In this document: in pieces, positions 27,796 to 36,607 of the stretch
Layout: each line of letters begins with the position of its first letter
Numbering within the stretch: position 1 is the stretch's first letter
Source: an uncultured Bacteroidales bacterium
Lineage (GTDB): Bacteria > Bacteroidota > Bacteroidia > Bacteroidales > Marinilabiliaceae
NCBI GenBank assembly: GCA_937892095.1
Contig: CALAVC010000224.1
Coordinates: 1-64,000 of the forward strand
Length of the DNA stretch: 64,000 nucleotides
Direction of reading: 5' to 3'
The notes under the pieces: generated by a model
Database searches by the model: none
What the model was told of the DNA's origin: nothing
Seen by the model: only the letters and a program-made list of their open reading frames with translations
Position numbers and translations under genes: made by a program

Positions 27796-28884
27796 CTACT
27801 TTTTTAGCAACTCGCTAAACTGTTTTATTCTTTGCTCATCTTGCTTCTTGCAGACGAGTAGCGTGTTATTGTCTTCTGCCACTATATAGCCTTCGAGCCC
27901 TTGAAGCACCATTTTTTTGCCTCCGACAGCACGAACTACACAATCATGACTTTCTACAAAAACTACTTCACCACTGCCCGAAACCGCATTGCCACCATCA
28001 TCCTTAGACAACTGTGTGTGGAGCGAACCCCAAGTCCCGAGGTCGCTCCATCCAAAATTGGCAGGCAAAACATACACACCCGACTCGCGACCACCAAGCG
28101 TCTCTGCATGTCCTGCCAAACGCTCCATGACTGCATAGTCTATCGATATGTTCTTGCACTTTGGAAATAGATTTGCGACTGTATCTTTTTCTGCCGAAGT
28201 ATAGAAAGATGTTGCCATGGCATCCATCAATTCTGCCACCTCAGGTTCAAACTTTCTGATGGCATCTACTGCCGTACGAACGTCCCACAAGAAAATCCCA
28301 GCATTCCAAAAATATCCTCCTTCGGCAAGATATTTCTGAGCCACTTCAAGTACTGGCTTTTCTTTGAAAGCTCCGACCGCCAACACGTTTCCCGATGCTT
28401 TGTGAGCCGACTGTATGTAGCCGTAGCCTGTGTCGGGTCGGGTGGGGGACATGCCCAAAGTAAGCACATTCGAAGTCCCACAAACAAAATTTAGTCCCTC
28501 AGATACTACTCTACGAAATTCTTCTTGGTCAACCACAAAATGGTCGGCAGGCGTAACAACAAGTGAAGCGTTAGGGTGCTTGGCAAAAATCTTCCAAGCA
28601 ACGTATGCAATGCAAGGAGCTGTGTTGCGCATACATGGCTCGCACAATATGTTTTCGCGCGGAACGTCGGGCAATTGTTCTGCAACCATGTCAGCGTACG
28701 CTGCCGATGTAACAACCCACGTGTTTTCGGGGGCAAAGTCTTTGCCGAACCTATCTACTGTTAATTGTAACAACGTTCGCCCAACACCCAAAACGTCTAT
28801 AAATTGTTTTGGACGTTCTGGTCGGCTCATAGGCCAAAAACGACTGCCTATGCCACCAGCCATCACTACCAGATGTTTTTCCAT
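27796..28884 (-). CDS. manC: Mannose-1-phosphate guanylyltransferase
   Basis: 362 residues from the ATG at 28884 (MEKHLVVMAGG), which I prefer to the one four codons earlier. The nucleotidyltransferase signature GGIGSRFWPMSRPERPKQF is near the N-terminus, and ILCEPCMRNTAPCIAYVAW and VTPADHF follow. It makes GDP-mannose for polysaccharide synthesis. It has the transferase domain only, without a fused isomerase. It lies 7 bases from the sugar transferase. Confidence 0.93.
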   Translation of the reverse strand: MEKHLVVMAGGIGSRFWPMSRPERPKQFIDVLGVGRTLLQLTVDRFGKDFAPENTWVVTSAAYADMVAEQLPDVPRENILCEPCMRNTAPCIAYVAWKIFAKHPNASLVVTPADHFVVDQEEFRRVVSEGLNFVCGTSNVLTLGMSPTRPDTGYGYIQSAHKASGNVLAVGAFKEKPVLEVAQKYLAEGGYFWNAGIFLWDVRTAVDAIRKFEPEVAELMDAMATSFYTSAEKDTVANLFPKCKNISIDYAVMERLAGHAETLGGRESGVYVLPANFGWSDLGTWGSLHTQLSKDDGGNAVSGSGEVVFVESHDCVVRAVGGKKMVLQGLEGYIVAEDNNTLLVCKKQDEQRIKQFSELLKK

Positions 28885-28942
28885 TGAGTTTAGCATACTT
28901 GTGTATACGCTACGTTTTTTCTTAAGTTCTTATTTATGAGAC

Positions 28943-29764
28943 CTATATATTTTTCAATATAGCTTCCATCTGTTGTTGCACAGCATGTGCTGCATCGGCT
29001 GCTGCAATGGCATAATTTTCATCTGCCGAAGCATATATTATTCCACGACTACTATTTACAATTAGTCCACAATCGGGTGTCAGACCATATTTACAGACTT
29101 CATCAAGGCTTCCACCCTGAGCTCCGACACCTGGCACAAGCAAAAAATTATCTGGTGCGATTTGTCTGATTTTTTCAAACATACGTCCTTGCGTAGCACC
29201 GACTACAAACATTAGTTTTTCACTATCTGCCCACTCCATTGCTCGTCGCATGACGCGCTCAAAAAGTGGCGTTCCATCGTTGTCCGTTATCAACTGAAAA
29301 TCCTGACTGCCCACATTACTCGTCAGAGCAAGCAGAATAACCCATTTGCCCTCGTATGCCAAAAAAGGACTTACACTATCCTTTCCCATGTATGGCGCAA
29401 CGGTAAGCGAATCAACATCAAGCTCTTCAAAAAAAGAGCGTGCATACATTGTACTCGTATTTCCTATGTCGCCTCGCTTAGCATCGGCTATTATGAAATG
29501 CTGCGGATAGTTGCTTTTTAAGTACTTAACAGTTTTTTCAAAAGCCGACATTCCTTTCAAACCCATGCTTTCGTAAAAAGCCAAATTGGGTTTATATGCC
29601 ATACAATACTTTGCCGTACTGTCTATAATGGCCTTATTAAAAGCAAAAATAGGGTCTTCTTCGGCAAGCAAAAACTGTGGGATTTTCTTTATATCTGTGT
29701 CCAGCCCTACACACAAGAATGTCTTCTTGCTCTTTATTGTAGATACTAACTGCTCTTTGTTCAT
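28943..29764 (-). CDS. pyrF: Orotidine-5'-phosphate decarboxylase, type 2
   Basis: 273 residues. [14 protein letters not shown] near the start, the catalytic [11 protein letters not shown] block and [11 protein letters not shown] phosphate-binding loop define the longer (type 2) PyrF. It makes UMP from OMP. It is the third gene of a purM-prfA-pyrF run that is common in Bacteroidales; 12 bases separate it from prfA. Confidence 0.96.
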   Translation of the reverse strand: MNKEQLVSTIKSKKTFLCVGLDTDIKKIPQFLLAEEDPIFAFNKAIIDSTAKYCMAYKPNLAFYESMGLKGMSAFEKTVKYLKSNYPQHFIIADAKRGDIGNTSTMYARSFFEELDVDSLTVAPYMGKDSVSPFLAYEGKWVILLALTSNVGSQDFQLITDNDGTPLFERVMRRAMEWADSEKLMFVVGATQGRMFEKIRQIAPDNFLLVPGVGAQGGSLDEVCKYGLTPDCGLIVNSSRGIIYASADENYAIAAADAAHAVQQQMEAILKNI

Positions 29765-29776
29765 AATAGTCTTATT

Positions 29777-30889
29777 TTAGAGTTCACTTTCCTTGAGTCG
29801 TTCAGCATTTTCTGCCACAATCAAATGATCTATACAATCTTGCAAATCGCCATCCATAAAGGCATTCAGATTATAGATTGTATAATTTATACGGTGGTCA
29901 GTTATGCGACCTTGCGGATAGTTGTACGTGCGAATCTTTGCCGAGCGATCACCTGTCGAAACCATTGTCTTGCGTCTACGTGCAATGTCGTCAACATATT
30001 TCTGATGCTCTTTGTCGTATATAAACGTGCGAAGTCTGCTCAGTGCACGCTCTTTATTCTTAGGCTGGTCGCGCGTCTCAGTACACTCAATGAGTATTTC
30101 TTCAACAAGTCCCGTATTCGGATTTTTCCAATTGTAGCGCAGTCGGACACCCGACTCCACCTTATTCACATTCTGTCCGCCAGCACCAGAACTTCTGAAA
30201 GTATCCCATTTTATCTCACCTTCGTTGATTTCTACATCGAAAGGTTCAGCCTCGGGCAACACTGCTACCGATGCTGCCGACGTATGCACACGACCTTGGG
30301 TCTCGGTAGCTGGTACACGTTGCACTCGGTGTACACCACTCTCATATTTTAGTGTACCATATACTTTTTCACCAGTAACTGTACAAACTATTTCTTTAAA
30401 TCCACCCACTGCACCTTCGCTTGCACTCGAAACAGTCAAGTTCCAACCTTTCGTCTCACAATACTTACTATACATCCTAAAAAGGTCACCAGCAAAAAGT
30501 GCAGCCTCATCGCCTCCCGTACCTCCTCTTATTTCGAGCACTGCATTACGATCGTCCTCAGGGTCGGCAGGCACAAGCAAAAGTTTTATTTCTTCTTCTA
30601 TCTGTGGCAATCGAGCTTCGAGTGCTTGCATCTCTTCGCGAGCCATTTCTTTCATCTCGGGGTCACTCTCGTTCATCACTATGTCTTTTGCTTCCTCAAG
30701 TCCGTTGAGTGCATCAACATATTCTTTGCGAACTTTCAGTATATCTCCCAAATCTTTATATTCTTTCGACAACTTAACATACCTACGCTGGTCTGCTATG
30801 ACAGCTGGGTCGGTAATAAGTGTCGACACCTCATCAAATCGAGATGCCAAGCCGTCAAGTCTGTCGAGTATACTATTTGTTGTTGCCAT
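29777..30889 (-). CDS. prfA: Peptide chain release factor 1
   Basis: 370 residues. The stop-codon recognition tripeptide is present as Pro-Ala-Thr in RVPATETQGR, and the catalytic GGQ in SGAGGQNVNKVES. RF1 reads UAA and UAG. The methyltransferase that modifies the GGQ Gln, prmC, is in the same window at 52995. It lies 5 bases after purM. Confidence 0.97.
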   Translation of the reverse strand: MATTNSILDRLDGLASRFDEVSTLITDPAVIADQRRYVKLSKEYKDLGDILKVRKEYVDALNGLEEAKDIVMNESDPEMKEMAREEMQALEARLPQIEEEIKLLLVPADPEDDRNAVLEIRGGTGGDEAALFAGDLFRMYSKYCETKGWNLTVSSASEGAVGGFKEIVCTVTGEKVYGTLKYESGVHRVQRVPATETQGRVHTSAASVAVLPEAEPFDVEINEGEIKWDTFRSSGAGGQNVNKVESGVRLRYNWKNPNTGLVEEILIECTETRDQPKNKERALSRLRTFIYDKEHQKYVDDIARRRKTMVSTGDRSAKIRTYNYPQGRITDHRINYTIYNLNAFMDGDLQDCIDHLIVAENAERLKESEL

Positions 30890-30894
30890 TGTTC

Positions 30895-32064
30895 TTAATA
30901 TTCAAACGTTCCAAATTCACTACGGATAGTCAAGCGTGTTTTATCAGAAGGCTCTATTCGTCCTATCACCTTAGCCTCTATCCCAAACGATTTGGAAATA
31001 TCTATTACCTTCTGAGCCTCGCTTTCGGGCAAGTATACTTCGAGCCTATGACCCATATTAAACACCTTATACATCTCATGCCAATCAGTATGACCCTCTT
31101 CTTGTATGAGCTTAAAGAGGGGTGGCACATCAAACATATTATCTTTCACAACATGCACACCTTCTACAAAGTGAAGCACCTTTGTTTGTGCCCCACCAGA
31201 ACAATGTACCATGCCATGTATAGAGCCTCGCATTTCATTGAGCATCTTCTTGACAACTGGAGCATAAGTACGAGTGGGAGATAGAACAAGTTTTCCAGCG
31301 TCAATTGGCGAGCCCTCGACACCATCCGTCAACTTCTTACTACCACTATACACAAGCTCTTGTGGCACACTACTGTCAAATGTCTCAGGATATTTTTCTG
31401 CAATATATTTTGCAAAAACATCGTGTCTTGCACTCGTCAGACCATTGCTACCCATGCCACCATTATATTCTTTTTCATACGTGGCTTTACCCGACGATGA
31501 CAGACCTACAATTACATCACCAACACTTATGTTAGCATTGTTAACGACATCGCTACGACGCATACGACACGTAACTGTGGAGTCCACAATTATTGTGCGC
31601 ACAAGGTCACCAACATCGGCCGTCTCGCCACCTGTGGCATATACACCAACTCCAAGCTCACGAAGCTCTGCAAGCAGTTCGTCGGTGCCATTTATGATGG
31701 CACTTATAACCTCACCCGGAACCAAATTCTTATTTCGTCCTATGGTCGAAGAAACAAGTATGTTATCTGTGGCACCCACACATAGCAAATCGTCAATATT
31801 CATAATCAACGCATCTTGAGCAATGCCTTTCCATACCGAAAGGTCGCCAGTCTCGCGCCAATAGGCGTATGCTAAGCTACTTTTAGTGCCTGCTCCATCG
31901 GCATGCATAATGTTACACCATTCTGGGTCACCACCCAAAATGTCGGGTATTATCTTACAAAATGCCTTAGGAAATATTCCCTTATCTATGTTTTTTATTG
32001 CATTATGTACGTCTTCTTTGGCAGCACTTACACCACGAAGACTATATCTTTCTGACGTGTTCAT
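30895..32064 (-). CDS. purM: Phosphoribosylformylglycinamidine cyclo-ligase (AIR synthetase)
   Basis: 389 residues from MNTSERYSLRG at 32064. PurM closes the imidazole ring in purine synthesis. MHADGAGTKSSLAY, ATGGETADVGD, and GLSSSGKATYEKEYNGGMGSNGLT are the PurM phosphate- and substrate-binding blocks. The protein is longer than E. coli PurM, as in the Bacteroidetes branch. A -7 box ends only ~9 bases before the ATG, so the 5' untranslated region would be extremely short; starts upstream of 32064 would precede the promoter. Confidence 0.94.
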   Translation of the reverse strand: MNTSERYSLRGVSAAKEDVHNAIKNIDKGIFPKAFCKIIPDILGGDPEWCNIMHADGAGTKSSLAYAYWRETGDLSVWKGIAQDALIMNIDDLLCVGATDNILVSSTIGRNKNLVPGEVISAIINGTDELLAELRELGVGVYATGGETADVGDLVRTIIVDSTVTCRMRRSDVVNNANISVGDVIVGLSSSGKATYEKEYNGGMGSNGLTSARHDVFAKYIAEKYPETFDSSVPQELVYSGSKKLTDGVEGSPIDAGKLVLSPTRTYAPVVKKMLNEMRGSIHGMVHCSGGAQTKVLHFVEGVHVVKDNMFDVPPLFKLIQEEGHTDWHEMYKVFNMGHRLEVYLPESEAQKVIDISKSFGIEAKVIGRIEPSDKTRLTIRSEFGTFEY

Positions 32065-32072
32065 ATAAAACG

Positions 32073-32080
32073 CAAAATTA
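32073..32080 (-). promoter_or_regulatory. -7 promoter box very close to the purM start
   Basis: TAATTTTG on the minus strand fits TAnnTTTG. With initiation 4-8 bases downstream, the transcript would begin almost at the start codon. Confidence 0.45.
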
Positions 32081-32118
32081 TATGATTTATAGCACGTTAA
32101 CAAACTTATTAAGGTTCG

Positions 32119-32907
32119 TCAATTGCCACTTTCACAACTACTTATTTTATTTGTCAACCCTACAAAATCATCTACATTCAGCTGTTCTGGACGTTTTTTC
32201 ATTACATTCTCAGACTGTATATTCGTCAAGTCTCGACCCAAAGATTTCAATCCATTCCATACAGTTTTTCTTCTTTGGCCAAATGTAGATTTAACAACCA
32301 TTCGGAAAAGTTTTTCATCACAATTCAACTTTTCGACGTTATTTCTTACAAGTCTTATGACACCACTTTTCACCTTAGGTGGTGGGTCAAACACATTTTC
32401 ATCTACACTAAACAAATACTCTATGTCGTAATATGCTTGTAGAAAAACACTCAAAATTCCATAATCTCTACTCCCAGGCCCCGATGCCAATCGCTCAGCA
32501 ACTTCTTTCTGAAGCATACCAACAACCATAGGCACACGCTCTTTATATTCAAGCACCCTAAAAAATATCTGACTCGAAATATTGTAAGGAAAATTACCTA
32601 TGACAGCAAACCTCTCAAACTTTCCGAATATTTCGTCTGGCTCTGTCCTTAAAAAATCTGCATACAAAACCTCACTTGCATGCGACGGATAATTCATCTT
32701 TAAATATTCTACCGACTCATTATCCACTTCAACCATGCGTAAGTTAATAGATTCTTTTTCAAACAAATATTTACTCAGGACTCCCATTCCCGGACCAATT
32801 TCCATAACATTGCCCACATAGTCCAAAGAGTCCACTATTCTCTTTGCTATGCTTTCATCTTTCAAAAAATGCTGACCTAACTGTTTTTTGGCTCTTACCT
32901 TTTGCAT
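32119..32907 (-). CDS. rsmA: 16S rRNA adenine1518/1519 dimethyltransferase (KsgA)
   Basis: 262 residues. Opening KKQLGQHFLKDESIAKRIVD, SAM motif MEIGPGMGVLS, catalytic GNFPYNIS (NFPY in place of the common NLPY) and PPPKVKSGVIRL are RsmA hallmarks. It dimethylates two adjacent adenines in helix 45 of 16S rRNA. It is divergent from the membrane protein at 32983, and a TATATTTG box lies 22 bases upstream of its start. Confidence 0.96.
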   Translation of the reverse strand: MQKVRAKKQLGQHFLKDESIAKRIVDSLDYVGNVMEIGPGMGVLSKYLFEKESINLRMVEVDNESVEYLKMNYPSHASEVLYADFLRTEPDEIFGKFERFAVIGNFPYNISSQIFFRVLEYKERVPMVVGMLQKEVAERLASGPGSRDYGILSVFLQAYYDIEYLFSVDENVFDPPPKVKSGVIRLVRNNVEKLNCDEKLFRMVVKSTFGQRRKTVWNGLKSLGRDLTNIQSENVMKKRPEQLNVDDFVGLTNKISSCESGN

Positions 32908-32928
32908 CTATTTTCACATATTACGTAG

Positions 32929-32936
32929 CAAATATA
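32929..32936 (-). promoter_or_regulatory. -7 promoter box for rsmA
   Basis: TATATTTG on the minus strand, 22 bases upstream of the rsmA start. Confidence 0.5.
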
Positions 32937-32982
32937 AATATTAATTTTACTCACTTCTTTACGCATACCGTACTCAGCATAC

Positions 32983-33879
32983 ATGATAAACTTCTTTACA
33001 ACAAAATATTACAAACTTTTCACACTCATTTTTTGTACCATCTGTCTAATATATTTCATTCACAACATCTATTTTAAATTCGACAACGTCTTCTACTCTC
33101 TAAAGAAAATATTCAGCAATCACATCCTTCTCCTAACCGAATTTATCTTACTCGCACTAAACATTACTCTCGAAAGTCTTCGTTGGAGAATCATTAGCCT
33201 AAATCTCTATCACAGACCTTTCATATCGGACATAATCACAACCCTTCGCTCAACAGCTCTTGCCAACGTCACACCTGCCAACATAGGCGAACACTTCGGA
33301 CGAGTCTTAAACCATTCAAACAAGAAAAAAATAACCTTACTAAGTTTTTTTGCAAGCTACATTCAAACTTTCAGTATCTGTTTAGTTGGCACACTTTCAG
33401 CCCTATACATACACATATCAAATATCGAGTTCAGCAGAACTATCATATACATAATCTACTCTATCTCAGCAATTTGTCTAATAATCTCCTCAATAGCACT
33501 TTTTTTTCTATCTCAAAAATTTAAGTCCATACAAAAGGAAATCAGTTTAATCATCAGCCCCAATCAAATCATATTATCCATCTTCACAAACATCGTACGA
33601 ATCATAATTTTCAGTCTTCAACTAACCATACTTCTTAACACTCCATACATCATAACACCCATATTTATCTACTACTTTCTTCTAACCTTTTTACCGCGTC
33701 TCAATTTTATCGACATCGGCATAAAAGGCAATTTAGCTCTTTATACACTCGCAACATTCTATTCGCAAGCCAACATTATTTCAGCCACTATCTCAATCTG
33801 GATTATCAACATAATCATACCATCTATTTGCGGATTTATATTCATATTTACCTCTTCAATGTTCCACGTGAAACATTGA
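32983..33879 (+). CDS. Flippase-like / UPF0104 integral membrane protein
   Basis: 298 residues with about eight hydrophobic helices. The ALNITLESLRWRIISL and LRSTALANVTPANIGEHFGR segments match the LPG_synthase_TM (UPF0104, flippase-like) family, here without a catalytic domain. The coding strand is nearly devoid of G, giving a protein rich in Ile, Leu, Thr, Ser and Phe. The last codons (MFHVKH then stop) are made by a parS site embedded in the reading frame. Cargo unknown. Confidence 0.78.
   Translation: MINFFTTKYYKLFTLIFCTICLIYFIHNIYFKFDNVFYSLKKIFSNHILLLTEFILLALNITLESLRWRIISLNLYHRPFISDIITTLRSTALANVTPANIGEHFGRVLNHSNKKKITLLSFFASYIQTFSICLVGTLSALYIHISNIEFSRTIIYIIYSISAICLIISSIALFFLSQKFKSIQKEISLIISPNQIILSIFTNIVRIIIFSLQLTILLNTPYIITPIFIYYFLLTFLPRLNFIDIGIKGNLALYTLATFYSQANIISATISIWIINIIIPSICGFIFIFTSSMFHVKH
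33860..33875 (+). promoter_or_regulatory. parS: ParB-binding site parS (1)
   Basis: TGTTCCACGTGAAACA matches the general bacterial parS consensus TGTTnCACGTGAAACA at every defined base. It overlaps the last six codons of the flippase-like gene. Confidence 0.85.
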
Positions 33880-33899
33880 AATACAATAACTTAGCCTAC

Positions 33900-33919
33900 T
33901 TATCAACAGTTTATCAACA
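33900..33919 (+). promoter_or_regulatory. Two DnaA-box-like sites
   Basis: TTATCAACA at 33900-33908 and 33911-33919, one mismatch each from the E. coli TTATCCACA box, same strand, 11 bases apart. They fill the 41-base gap between two convergent genes. Confidence 0.55.
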
Positions 33920-33920
33920 C

Positions 33921-35018
33921 CTATATCAAACGACATATTATGTCGTTACTAACAAACCACCTATCCTCCCTAATCCTATAAATATCATTTCCTATTTTCT
34001 GCAAATTTCCAATTTCTAACTCTCTCAAAAATCTACTTTTAACTTCTTCATCACACTCACATATATCCACACCATCCGCTGTACGCAAACCAAGCATAAT
34101 TTTTTCTTCAAACACCTCTCTACTACCCAACATTTCCACCTCCTTCTCTATTCTACCCTCACAATACACCTCGACATCTGCAACGTTAGTACTTCTACAC
34201 CTCCCATCAAATGAACTTGCCGATGGACCAAACCCAATATACGGCACACGTTTCCAATACGAACTATTATGCCTACTCCTATATCCACTCCGTGCATAAT
34301 TAGAAATCTCATAATGTTCATACCCATACTCCGCCATATATTTATTTATCAACTCATTTTGCTCTGCAACCCTATCGTCCGAAATAAGTTTAACACGACC
34401 ACTTTCCAGCATTCTACTAAGTGGCGTACCTTCACAACACATCAACGCATAAGTCGATAAATGATTAACACCCATCTCTACGAATCTACGCAAATCTCTC
34501 TCAAAAACGTATTCACTCAACTCTGGCAAACCAAATATCATATCTATACTTATATTCTCTATTCCACACTTCCTTATAATTTCAACAGCCTCATATACCT
34601 GATTCGAATTATGCCTCCTACTCAAAAATCTTAACATTTTGTCGTTAAGACTCTGAACACCAATACTTACCCTATTCACACCACAACCAATCATCATTTC
34701 TACAAGCTCTTTATTCACGTCGTCAGGATTACACTCTATAGTAAATTCCTCCACATTCGACACATCAAATTTTTCTCTCACACTTTCTATTATCCTCCTC
34801 AAATTATCCACTCCAATCACAGAAGGTGTTCCACCACCAAAATATATAGTCTTAACCCTACATCTTTCACTACTCATTATTTCCTCAACTACCCTAACAA
34901 CAAACTTATCCACCAAATCTTTAGCAGTCGAAGAACAAAAATCACAATACACACACCTCGACCTACAAAAAGGGATATGAACATATATACCAATACCGCT
35001 ATGTTCCACGTGAAACAA
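33921..35018 (-). CDS. hemW: HemW-like radical SAM protein (haem chaperone / coproporphyrinogen oxidase family)
   Basis: 365 residues. IYVHIPFCRSRCVYCDF holds the radical-SAM CxxxCxxC cluster motif, and YFGGGTPS, ECNPDD, RVSIGVQS and IDMIFGLPE follow as in HemN/HemW. The short N-terminus favours HemW, a haem-trafficking protein. No ATG is available before the cluster motif: the candidates are TTG at 35018 (giving MFHVEHSG) or GTG at 35009. Both lie in the parS site at 35002-35017, so ParB binding would cover the translation start region. The coding strand is G-rich, and V, E, R and G are abundant in the protein. Confidence 0.88.
   Translation of the reverse strand: MFHVEHSGIGIYVHIPFCRSRCVYCDFCSSTAKDLVDKFVVRVVEEIMSSERCRVKTIYFGGGTPSVIGVDNLRRIIESVREKFDVSNVEEFTIECNPDDVNKELVEMMIGCGVNRVSIGVQSLNDKMLRFLSRRHNSNQVYEAVEIIRKCGIENISIDMIFGLPELSEYVFERDLRRFVEMGVNHLSTYALMCCEGTPLSRMLESGRVKLISDDRVAEQNELINKYMAEYGYEHYEISNYARSGYRSRHNSSYWKRVPYIGFGPSASSFDGRCRSTNVADVEVYCEGRIEKEVEMLGSREVFEEKIMLGLRTADGVDICECDEEVKSRFLRELEIGNLQKIGNDIYRIREDRWFVSNDIICRLI
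35002..35017 (-). promoter_or_regulatory. parS: ParB-binding site parS (2)
   Basis: TGTTCCACGTGAAACA on the + strand, identical to the site at 33860. It overlaps the first codons of hemW. Confidence 0.85.
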
Positions 35019-35043
35019 TTGAAAATGAATTAATTAGCTATCT

Positions 35044-35075
35044 TTATCAACACCTTATCAACAGGTTTATCAACA
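35044..35075 (+). promoter_or_regulatory. Cluster of three DnaA-box-like sites
   Basis: TTATCAACA at 35044-35052, 35055-35063 and 35067-35075: same orientation, 11 and 12 bases apart, about one helical turn. Together with the pair at 33900 they bracket hemW. Confidence 0.6.
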
Positions 35076-35112
35076 ACAAAATTACTACTTTAATATCTCA
35101 ATACTCACATTA

Positions 35113-35395
35113 TTGACAACCCATTTAATTTTACTGTCCATAATTTTTCGAATATTGTCAATTAAATCATAAACGTTGTCAGTTAACATTTTTAGTAGCT
35201 ACCCCCGTCAGTAAATATAACACCACATCAACAACATTTTCGCAAAATAACTAACACCCAAAAAACACATTTAAGGCATAAAGTAATTGTCAATATCTCT
35301 TTGAACATACTAACAACAATACTCTTAACATTCATAATTTCAACCACTTACATTTTAAACAAACCAATTTTTATTCTGTCAATTACTGTCAATAA
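35113..35395 (+). repeat. Dispersed TGTCA-based motif, iteron-like
   Basis: A YTGTCARTWA-like motif occurs at 35155, 35176, 35287, 35376 and 35386 (the last two in direct tandem), weaker at 35134 and 35206, and inverted at 35113. Nothing coding explains it. Confidence 0.55.
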
Positions 35396-35582
35396 ATAAC
35401 ATCCACATCCATTACCTTACGTCTTAATCAACACAACTAACCGAATATTATTATATTAATTTGTTTTAAAGAATAAACCATAATAAAATATAATAGTGTG
35501 TGCACAGCTATACTATGCAAACCCTTTTCAGAAAAACTTCTTAAATTCGCTTATGATAGTTTCTAACAATTAGTTCTACTCA

Positions 35583-36593
35583 ATGAGCAACAACAGCTTA
35601 CCCATTCGCCCCATTTGGCGTCTACAAGGCTTTATCGACGAAAAAATTCCCGAAGGTCTCGATCTGGTCAATGCCATCGACAAACTTAAAAAAGAAAAAA
35701 ATGCTGTCGTCATGGCTCACTATTATCAGACTGCCGACATTCAAGACATTGCCGACATCATAGGCGATAGTCTTGCACTTGCTCAAAAAGCCGTAGGCAT
35801 AGATGCTGATGTAATTCTTCTTGCTGGTGTTCATTTTATGGGCGAAACTGTCAAAATACTCAATCCACATAAGAAAGTTCTCATACCAGATATGAACGCA
35901 GGATGTTCTCTTGCCGAAAGTTGTCCTGCCGAAAGTTTCAGTCAGTTCATAAAAGAACATCCTGGTCATAAAGTAATATCCTACGTCAACACTTCTGCCG
36001 ACGTCAAAGCTCTTACCGATGTAGTCGTTACAAGCACCAACGCTCTGCAAATAGTAGATTCTTTTCCAAAAGATGAAAAAATAATCTTCGGTCCCGATCG
36101 CAATTTAGGTTCATACATCAACGCTCAGATCGGACGAAATATGACTCTATGGAATGGAGCTTGTCATGTCCACGAACAGTTTAGTCTCGAACGTATTCTA
36201 CAACTAAAAAAAGCTTACCCCGATGCTGAACTCATCTGCCACCCAGAGTGTAAACACCAAATTGTTGTCCTCTCCGATTTCGTAGGCTCAACTGCAGCTC
36301 TGCTTTCCTACATAGGACGCTCTTCTGCAAAGCGCTTCATTGTTGCAACCGAAAGTGGCATCCTCCATCAAATGCAAAAGTCATATCCCGACAAAGAACT
36401 CATACCTGCTCCGCCACTCGATTCAACATGTGGTTGCAACAATTGCAACTATATGAAACTCAATACATTACAAAAAATATATCTTACACTTAAATATGAG
36501 TGGCCCGAAGTCGTTGTCGACGAAGATATTGCTCGCAAAGCTCGTCGTCCAATAGATGCCATGCTTGCGCTCTCTCAAAACTTTAAGAAATAA
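35583..36593 (+). CDS. nadA: Quinolinate synthase
   Basis: 336 residues. NadA condenses iminoaspartate with dihydroxyacetone phosphate, with a [4Fe-4S] cluster, in NAD synthesis. AHYYQTADIQDIADIIGDSLALAQ, LAGVHFMGETVKIL and the Cys-bearing segments DMNAGCSLAESCP, CHPEC and CGCNNCNYMKLN are present. nadB and nadC, common partners, are not nearby. It is the first plus-strand gene to the right of the putative origin; no clear TAnnTTTG box was found upstream. Confidence 0.96.
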   Translation: MSNNSLPIRPIWRLQGFIDEKIPEGLDLVNAIDKLKKEKNAVVMAHYYQTADIQDIADIIGDSLALAQKAVGIDADVILLAGVHFMGETVKILNPHKKVLIPDMNAGCSLAESCPAESFSQFIKEHPGHKVISYVNTSADVKALTDVVVTSTNALQIVDSFPKDEKIIFGPDRNLGSYINAQIGRNMTLWNGACHVHEQFSLERILQLKKAYPDAELICHPECKHQIVVLSDFVGSTAALLSYIGRSSAKRFIVATESGILHQMQKSYPDKELIPAPPLDSTCGCNNCNYMKLNTLQKIYLTLKYEWPEVVVDEDIARKARRPIDAMLALSQNFKK

Positions 36594-36607
36594 AAAAGCA
36601 TATTGCC

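Larger units (their letters stand above)
35019..35582. other. oriC: Candidate replication origin: 564-bp gene-free AT-rich region
   Basis: No reading frame of note. From left to right: a parS site at its edge, three same-strand DnaA-box-like sites (35044-35075), seven or so copies of a TGTCA-based motif (35113-35395), and an AT-rich tract without G-C runs (about 35420-35505), before nadA. Genes to the left are mostly on the minus strand (25.5-33 kb), to the right on the plus strand (35.6-50 kb). Against the idea, C exceeds G on the + strand on both sides, and dnaA is not in the window. Confidence 0.45.
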
